9,721 nt of DNA from positions 1-9,721 of the forward strand of contig NQJH01000051.1 of NCBI GenBank assembly GCA_002256685.1. The letters run 5' to 3'. Numbering within the stretch: the first letter of the stretch is position 1; each line of letters opens with the position of its first letter. The DNA is from Methylococcaceae bacterium NSP1-2 (GTDB lineage Bacteria > Pseudomonadota > Gammaproteobacteria > Methylococcales > Methylomonadaceae). The notes under the pieces were generated by a model. The model worked only from the letters and a program-made list of their open reading frames with translations, ran no database searches and had not been told where the DNA came from. The position numbers and the translations under genes are program-made. This document shows positions 5,956 to 9,721 of this stretch, in pieces.

Positions 5956-5986
5956 GTCCCCTTTTTAATCAACTATGGAATCCGCA

Positions 5987-6313
5987 ATGCAAAATTACCC
6001 AGAAAAAACTTGTTCTATCGACCGCTTAGTCACGCACACAAAATTGGTCGAAGCGGCTTTAGCAGGCAAGAAAACTCAGCAACGTCGTAACGGTGTTTAT
6101 GGCTATCCTAACGAAGAGTTTGAATTGGAAGGCGTAACATTTGTTATCACTGACTTAAAACAAGAGCGTTTAGGTGATATGACGGATGTAGAAGCGCAAG
6201 CTGAAGGTTATCCTACCTTAGCCATGTATAAAGACTTGATTTTAAGAATGCACGCTGGGATGAAATGGGATGATGACGGCGTGGCATGGGTACATAGTTT
6301 CGCTATTAAATAA
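5987..6313 (+). CDS. ASCH-domain (PUA-like) protein
   Basis: This 108-residue protein has the ASCH pattern: an N-terminal helix, AGKKTQQRRNG (26-36) lining the predicted ligand cleft, beta strands VTFVITDLKQERLGDMT (50-66), a helix ending in AEGY (72-75), and the final strand VAWVHSFAI (99-107). ASCH domains are PUA-like folds that bind RNA or nucleosides. E. coli YqfB, an ASCH amidohydrolase for N4-acetylcytidine, uses Lys21, Thr24 and Glu74; by position Lys29 and Glu73 match here, but the threonine is Gln32, so the same activity is doubtful. I prefer ATG 5987 over ATG 5975 because GGAA at 5977-5980 is correctly spaced for it, while nothing precedes 5975. The TPR gene follows after 30 bp and is probably co-transcribed. 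Confidence 0.78.
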   Translation: MQNYPEKTCSIDRLVTHTKLVEAALAGKKTQQRRNGVYGYPNEEFELEGVTFVITDLKQERLGDMTDVEAQAEGYPTLAMYKDLILRMHAGMKWDDDGVAWVHSFAIK

Positions 6314-6343
6314 CAATAATTAACTATTGAGGGGGGATAAAAT

Positions 6344-7048
6344 ATGTCACTGTTAGATGTGTTTACTAAGAAGAAAAAACTGACTGCGGCAATTAGCCAA
6401 ACTGCCAAAGCGCGTGAAAGCGAAGGAAAAATTGCCGATTCATTGTATAAAAATACTTATCACGACTATGCCGACGTAGTAGCGGGCGATCCACTACGCT
6501 CTGAAGCTTTATATAACTGGGGCTTTGCTTTATTACATCAAGCAAAAACTAAAACCGGTGATGAAGCGGTCAAACTGTATCAGGATGCGATTACTAAATT
6601 TTCTTTTTGTCTGCTGCTTAATCCGTCTTATCTAGGCGCGGCGATTAATGGCGGCGTGGCTTATATGGATTTAGCAAGATTGAAAGCCGTTGATGTACAA
6701 GATGAATTGTATGAATTGGCAAAAAGTTATTTTGAACAAGCCAATGCTATTCAAGCAGGATCAGCGTCTTATAATCTCGCTTGTATTTATAGCTTACGCG
6801 ATCAGGCAGACGCGTGTTTAAAAGCCTTAGAAAATTCTAAAAGCCGAGGCAGTTTACCCGATGCCGATGAAATTATTAACGATCCTGATATGGATACTGT
6901 TAAAAATCAGCCGTGGTTTGTGGAGTTTATGGCAACATTGGGCGGAAAATCGGAAGCCGCTACTGAAACACCAGTGAAGGTAGAAGAATCAGAACACCAA
7001 GAAGCTGAAACCGTTACCGATAAGGAAGAAACGGTTAACCCCGAATAA
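6344..7048 (+). CDS. TPR-repeat protein with acidic tail
   Basis: This 234-residue protein has no signal peptide or membrane segment and is probably cytoplasmic. Tetratricopeptide-type helix pairs are visible at about 28-66 (ADSLYKNTYHDYADVVAGDP then EALYNWGFALLHQA), 74-110 (AVKLYQDAITKFSFCLLLNP then AAINGGVAYMDLA), and 120-155. The segment AGSASYNLACIYSLRDQADACLKALENS (138-165), followed by DPDMDTVKNQPWFVEFM (185-201), is the end-of-group TPR layout in which the array closes with a short aspartate-rich turn. Residues about 205-234 are a disordered acidic tail rich in Glu and Thr. Such proteins usually act as binding scaffolds; the partner is unknown. GAGGGGGG (6329-6336) is a strong ribosome site 7 bases before the ATG. 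Likely co-transcribed with the ASCH gene 30 bp upstream. Confidence 0.82.
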   Translation: MSLLDVFTKKKKLTAAISQTAKARESEGKIADSLYKNTYHDYADVVAGDPLRSEALYNWGFALLHQAKTKTGDEAVKLYQDAITKFSFCLLLNPSYLGAAINGGVAYMDLARLKAVDVQDELYELAKSYFEQANAIQAGSASYNLACIYSLRDQADACLKALENSKSRGSLPDADEIINDPDMDTVKNQPWFVEFMATLGGKSEAATETPVKVEESEHQEAETVTDKEETVNPE

Positions 7049-7073
7049 GTTTTTTTGAAAACCAGCTGTTAAT

Positions 7074-7100
7074 GTCGGATTACCATTCGCGTAATCCGAC
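7074..7100. terminator. Palindrome between converging genes, possible two-way terminator or REP-like repeat
   Basis: GTCGGATTAC (7074-7083) pairs perfectly with GTAATCCGAC (7091-7100) around a 7-base loop. It sits between the stop of the plus-strand TPR gene and the stop of the minus-strand membrane protein gene. Neither side has a proper T run after the stem, so this may be a dispersed palindromic repeat that happens to block readthrough. Confidence 0.5.
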
Positions 7101-7105
7101 GACCA

Positions 7106-7705
7106 TCAACTCGCCAACAAGTCATCCGCTTTTTGTTTTCTTACCCACAACGCAAAGATGATAACTGCCCAACCGCGTACCGCAACTTCAACATTCAAAC
7201 ACAAAGAAAGAAACCAACCCGCCGTTGAAGGCCAGCCCATCCATACCATAAAACCCATGATGATAGATAGAAAACCGCCAATGGACGACAACGCAGCGCG
7301 TGGCAGTTGCAAGGCGTAAATCAAGGTAATCCGCACAATCCCACGCGCAATCAGATAATTGGCAATCATCATGCTAAAGCGTTCAGGATCATCGGCGACA
7401 CTCAAAATAATCAACATCCCAATAACCGTATCCAGCACCCCAACTTGCAGATTTTGTAAAAAGTCGCGGGTTTCTTTGGCAAGAAAAGCATCGAGACATT
7501 CCACCAAACCCAAGGCTAAAATCACCATGCCACTGGCAGGTAACCAAGATAAATTTCTTGCCGATAAAATAATCACATTAGGACGTGCCACACAGACTAA
7601 CACCAATCCGACACCCATTAACATGATAACAATGCCCTGTGCCACCAAGCGTCGCCAATCCATCTCAAAATGCTCAGAGCGAAAAAAATTCTTAAAGGGT
7701 TTCAT
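7106..7705 (-). CDS. DUF308/HdeD-like membrane protein
   Basis: This 199-residue inner-membrane protein has about six hydrophobic segments (near 20-40, 55-75, 86-104, 111-131, 137-158 and 163-188). It carries the weak internal repeat of the DUF308 family, in which paired helices contain small residues and a charged turn: LVECLDAFLA (67-76) and IARGIVRITLIYAL (119-132). HdeD, the E. coli relative, is linked to acid resistance, but the family is broad and I assign no function. I chose the ATG at 7705, which has GAGAA 7 bases upstream. A GTG at 7753 in the same frame would add 16 polar residues, overlap the previous gene and has no ribosome site. It is the last gene of the five-gene minus-strand run, 32 bp after the DUF1415 gene. 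Confidence 0.75.
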   Translation of the reverse strand: MKPFKNFFRSEHFEMDWRRLVAQGIVIMLMGVGLVLVCVARPNVIILSARNLSWLPASGMVILALGLVECLDAFLAKETRDFLQNLQVGVLDTVIGMLIILSVADDPERFSMMIANYLIARGIVRITLIYALQLPRAALSSIGGFLSIIMGFMVWMGWPSTAGWFLSLCLNVEVAVRGWAVIIFALWVRKQKADDLLAS

Positions 7706-7737
7706 ATTATTTTTCTCATAAAATGGGGGTGTCGCAC

Positions 7738-8286
7738 TTATGGCTTCATACACGCCGCTAATAAATCCCGCAACTTAGCCAGACCTAAGGTTCGTGTTAA
7801 GTCAATATTGCGTTGTGGAATATTTTCCACATCAGGATAACTGCTCACTGCCCGATCAATACTGGTTTCTCGTAACAAATGTATCATTGGATAAGGTGAG
7901 CGATTAGTATAATTCTCAGGGTCATCTAAGCGTGCGCCTTCAAAATAATAATCAGGGTGAAAACTTGCCAGTTGATAAATGCCTTCATAGCCTTGGTCAA
8001 TTAATAAGTCTTCGGCAATGGCTAGAAAATCCAAATAATCATCAAATGATTTAAAGGCATGAGCATAAATCAGTAATGTGGTTTCAATGCCGGTATCGTT
8101 ATCGAGTCGCTGACATTCTTGCATCAAGTTCATCAAGCACGTTTCTATATCGGTTTGCTGTTCGACGCTAAAACGAATACTACCGCGTTCTTGCTCACGT
8201 TTTGCGAATGGACAGATATTGTGAGCAATAATAATGGAGGTTAGCCACGCTTGGGTTGCGCGAATAAAGGGTTCATCTGAGTTCAT
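7738..8286 (-). CDS. DUF1415 family protein
   Basis: This 182-residue cytoplasmic protein belongs to DUF1415, widespread in proteobacteria and of unknown function. The conserved blocks are clear: WLTSIIIAHNICPFAK (14-29), with Cys25 in a Cys-Pro-Phe motif; GYEGIYQLASFHPDYYF (99-115); and DPENYTNRSPYPMIHLLRE (122-140). The clustered His110, Tyr113, Asn125, Tyr126, Arg129 and His136 could form a catalytic or metal site, but that is inference. Length is normal for the family. It starts 7 bp after the EVE gene stop and has only a weak ribosome site, so it is probably translated from the same message as the EVE and tsaB genes. Confidence 0.88.
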   Translation of the reverse strand: MNSDEPFIRATQAWLTSIIIAHNICPFAKREQERGSIRFSVEQQTDIETCLMNLMQECQRLDNDTGIETTLLIYAHAFKSFDDYLDFLAIAEDLLIDQGYEGIYQLASFHPDYYFEGARLDDPENYTNRSPYPMIHLLRETSIDRAVSSYPDVENIPQRNIDLTRTLGLAKLRDLLAACMKP

Positions 8287-8293
8287 GAGTGGT

Positions 8294-8767
8294 TCATTCC
8301 AAGGCGAGAATAAAATCCCATTGTGCCTGAGTCACTGGCATAATGGACAAACGATTACCGTTTTTTAACAGGGTAAAATCGGCTAATTCGGCTTTGAGCT
8401 TGAGTTCTTTCAGCGTGATAGTGCGTGATAATTTTCTGACATATTTCACGTCTACCAACATCCATCGCGGCTTATTGGGATCGCTTTTAGCGTCAAAATG
8501 TTTGTCATCAATATCAAACGCAGAAAAATCAGGGTAGCCTTCTTTAACCACTTCCATAATACCGACAATACCCGCTTCCGTGCAGTTAGACTGATAAAAA
8601 AATACCAAATCGCCTAACTTCATCGCATCACGCATCATGTTTCTTGCCTGATAATTACGCACCCCATCCCACGGTTCAGTTTGCTCTGGTCGCTGCATTA
8701 AATCATCAATGCTAAAGCTGTCGGGTTCGGATTTGGAGTAAAACAGCTTTAGCTGTTTTCTGTTCAA
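8294..8767 (-). CDS. EVE-domain protein with repeat-encoded N-terminus and TTG start
   Basis: This 157-residue protein is one EVE domain, a PUA-like fold related to YTH that is thought to bind modified bases. Hallmarks are KSEPDSFSIDDL (12-23), WDGVRNYQARNMMRD (33-47), LVFFYQSNC (54-62) and the late strand GNRLSIMPV (137-145). Family members usually begin with a short strand like YWLMKSEP right after the initiator. Here the residues before KSEP, MNRKQLKLFYS, are encoded by the GGAG-type REP doublet, and the only usable start is TTG at 8767-8765 inside a hairpin arm, because in-frame TAG stops lie just upstream. The AGGAG in the outer arm of the doublet is 17 bases upstream as linear sequence. 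The tsaB stop is 9 bases before this start. Domain assignment is firm; the exact start is inferred. Confidence 0.85.
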   Translation of the reverse strand: MNRKQLKLFYSKSEPDSFSIDDLMQRPEQTEPWDGVRNYQARNMMRDAMKLGDLVFFYQSNCTEAGIVGIMEVVKEGYPDFSAFDIDDKHFDAKSDPNKPRWMLVDVKYVRKLSRTITLKELKLKAELADFTLLKNGNRLSIMPVTQAQWDFILALE

Positions 8768-8788
8768 TAGCTAAAGCTATTGGACTCC
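8735..8788. repeat. GGAG-type REP doublet, copy 2, spanning the tsaB-EVE junction
   Basis: The outer arms GGAGT (8735-8739) and ACTCC (8784-8788) are perfectly complementary. Hairpin A is 8740-8759 (AAAACAGC / GCTGTTTT) and hairpin B is 8765-8782 (CAATAGCT / AGCTATTG). The copy has the same 54-bp length as the core at 1323-1376 and differs at six positions. Two of those, 8744 and 8755, are paired with each other in hairpin A (T-A in copy 1, C-G here). The element contains the last three codons and stop of tsaB and the first eleven codons of the EVE gene. Confidence 0.88.
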
Positions 8789-9478
8789 TGCCCGCCGTTC
8801 CGCTTCAGTTTTCGCCACTTTATCACGCAGATAAACGGGCATGGCAAGCTCTACAGGGACAGCTAAACCTTGTTCAAAACCCCGAACACCTAAACGAGCA
8901 ATCAGCGCGGCTCTTGGTAAATTATCGGTTTCATAATGACTCACTCGTCCTGCTAACCGCGCCATCAATTCATCGGCATAAACGCCCCAACCTGAACCAA
9001 TACCAACCCCTAATCCCTCAACAGTACAATCGACTAACGCCGCAGGAATCACCGTTTCATGACCGATAAGTTCAGCAAAACCCAGCGCGTCACGTTGATA
9101 CACGCCCCAGAAAATTTCACCCATCCGCGCATCGATTGCGGTAAATGCCAGCTTACTGTCGCTACGGTCAAAAAATTCTTGCGCCAGTGCAGCTAAAGTC
9201 GAGACACAGACCACAGGTAAATCCGCACCTAAAGCAATGCCTTGAATCACACCTGTCGCAATGCGTATGCCAGTAAATGACCCCGGTCCACAACCAAATG
9301 CCAGCGCGTCTAACTCGGTGGGTTTTAAATTTGCCTTACGCATTAATTCATCAATCATCGGCAAAATTAGCTTGGTGTGATGTTTGGGCGCGAGTTCAAA
9401 GCGTTCACTGATTACGCCATCGACATATAAAGCCGCTGAACACGCTTCAGTCGCCGTTTCTACTGCTAATAATTTCAT
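8777..9478 (-). CDS. tsaB: tRNA threonylcarbamoyladenosine (t6A) biosynthesis protein TsaB
   Basis: TsaB is the dimerisation partner of TsaD in the complex that transfers the threonylcarbamoyl group to adenosine 37 of ANN-decoding tRNAs. The 233-residue length matches E. coli TsaB (231). The N-terminal actin/ASKHA-type fold is clear: LLAVETATEACSAALY (3-18), KHHTKLILPMIDEL (32-45), FGCGPGSFTGIRIATG (61-76), and AIDARMGEIFWGVY (114-127). TsaB itself lacks the metal-binding histidines of TsaD, as expected. The ATG at 9478 has an AGAGAGAA ribosome site just upstream. The gene follows the helicase gene by 35 bp, the same neighbourhood as in E. coli (yoaA next to tsaB). Its last three residues, Gly-Val-Gln, and its TAG stop are encoded by the REP doublet at 8735-8788, so the native C-terminus has been altered slightly. 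Confidence 0.96.
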   Translation of the reverse strand: MKLLAVETATEACSAALYVDGVISERFELAPKHHTKLILPMIDELMRKANLKPTELDALAFGCGPGSFTGIRIATGVIQGIALGADLPVVCVSTLAALAQEFFDRSDSKLAFTAIDARMGEIFWGVYQRDALGFAELIGHETVIPAALVDCTVEGLGVGIGSGWGVYADELMARLAGRVSHYETDNLPRAALIARLGVRGFEQGLAVPVELAMPVYLRDKVAKTEAERRAGVQ

Positions 9479-9513
9479 TATTCTCTCTACTTGGAAAAAG
9501 GGGGTGTAAAACC

Positions 9514-9720
9514 TTAGCGGTCTGCATCAAAAAAATCTTGTACGTCAGCAATATCGCGGGTGCGACGCATCGGCGGAATACTGTCTAAAAAAATCTGCCC
9601 GTAGGTTTTTTTTAATAAGCGCGGATCACACACCATCAGTACCCCGCGATCTTCAACATCACGAATCAAACGCCCAATACCTTGACGCAAAGAAATCACC
9701 GCCGCAGGTAGTTGATATTC
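9514..9720 (-). CDS. DinG/YoaA-family ATP-dependent DNA helicase, C-terminal fragment
   Basis: Only the last 68 residues are in the window; the gene continues past the right edge. The fragment opens with LPAAVISLRQGIGRLIRD, helicase motif VI of the XPD/DinG group (Q-G-x-G-R-x-I-R), whose arginines contact ATP. It is followed by DRGVLMVCDPRLLKKTYGQ and a tail ending in a Phe-Phe motif, all typical of the YoaA/DinG C-terminus. These are 5'-3' superfamily 2 helicases with an iron-sulfur cluster, involved in resolving DNA structures after damage. Position next to tsaB favours YoaA over DinG, as in E. coli. It ends 35 bp before tsaB and is probably co-transcribed with it. Confidence 0.9.
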   Translation of the reverse strand, partial: EYQLPAAVISLRQGIGRLIRDVEDRGVLMVCDPRLLKKTYGQIFLDSIPPMRRTRDIADVQDFFDADR

Positions 9721-9721
9721 C

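Larger units (their letters stand above)
5651..5986. other. Gene-free stretch before the ASCH-domain gene
   Basis: I find no gene here. It holds four possible hairpins: 5650-5678, 5752-5774, 5821-5848 (CCGCGTTGC / GCAGCGCGG with one G-T pair, loop of 10) and 5895-5912 (CTAAAAA / TTTTTAG). It ends in a good extended -10 promoter. No tRNA-like fold is evident. Confidence 0.6.

Noticed and set aside
5975..5986. ATG at 5975 as the start of the ASCH protein
   Set aside because: No ribosome site precedes it; the bases after it (GGAA) serve as the site for the second ATG at 5987. The four extra residues would not change the function call.
7706..7753. GTG at 7753 as the start of the DUF308-like membrane protein
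   Set aside because: The added 16 residues are polar, overlap the DUF1415 coding end and have no ribosome site, whereas ATG 7705 has GAGAA at good spacing.

Overview
The window (about 44% GC by eye) looks like chromosome of a gammaproteobacterium. The evidence is the TsaB / DinG-YoaA helicase adjacency, a DUF1415 protein, a DUF3455 protein, an Mla/Pqi-type lipid transport operon and RAYT-type REP sequences. I cannot name the genus; the style of the repeats and the base composition would fit Thiotrichales or Methylococcales, but that is a guess.

Layout. Positions 1-1234 (minus strand) hold a three-gene run: a membrane-anchored zinc ribbon, a secreted DUF3455 protein, and a family 5-type uracil-DNA glycosylase cut by the left edge. 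A divergent spacer (1235-1522) holds two different REP doublets, one starting with GGAG and one with GTAG. Positions 1523-4938 (plus) are a tightly overlapping four-gene lipid transport operon: a STAS-MlaE permease fusion, an MlaF-like ATPase, an MCE protein with a long helical tail, and a PqiC-like lipoprotein. Positions 4939-5986 are sparse: one small BamE-like lipoprotein gene in AT-rich DNA, flanked by hairpins that share a 14-bp inverted sequence. Positions 5987-7048 (plus) are an ASCH-domain protein followed by a TPR protein. Positions 7106-9721 (minus) are a five-gene run read from right to left: DinG/YoaA helicase (cut by the right edge), tsaB, an EVE-domain protein, a DUF1415 protein and a DUF308/HdeD-like membrane protein.

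How genes work together. The 1523-4938 operon should encode one machine: cytoplasmic ATPase, inner-membrane permease, periplasm-spanning MCE conduit and outer-membrane lipoprotein partner for moving lipids between the membranes. The right-hand run combines DNA repair (helicase), tRNA t6A synthesis (TsaB) and a probable modified-base reader (EVE).

The most unusual observation is that a second copy of the GGAG REP doublet sits exactly on the tsaB-EVE junction. It supplies the last three codons and the stop of tsaB, and the TTG start plus the first eleven residues of the EVE protein. The two GGAG copies differ by a compensatory base-pair change in one hairpin stem. I see no CRISPR array, no insertion sequence, and no tRNA or rRNA gene.
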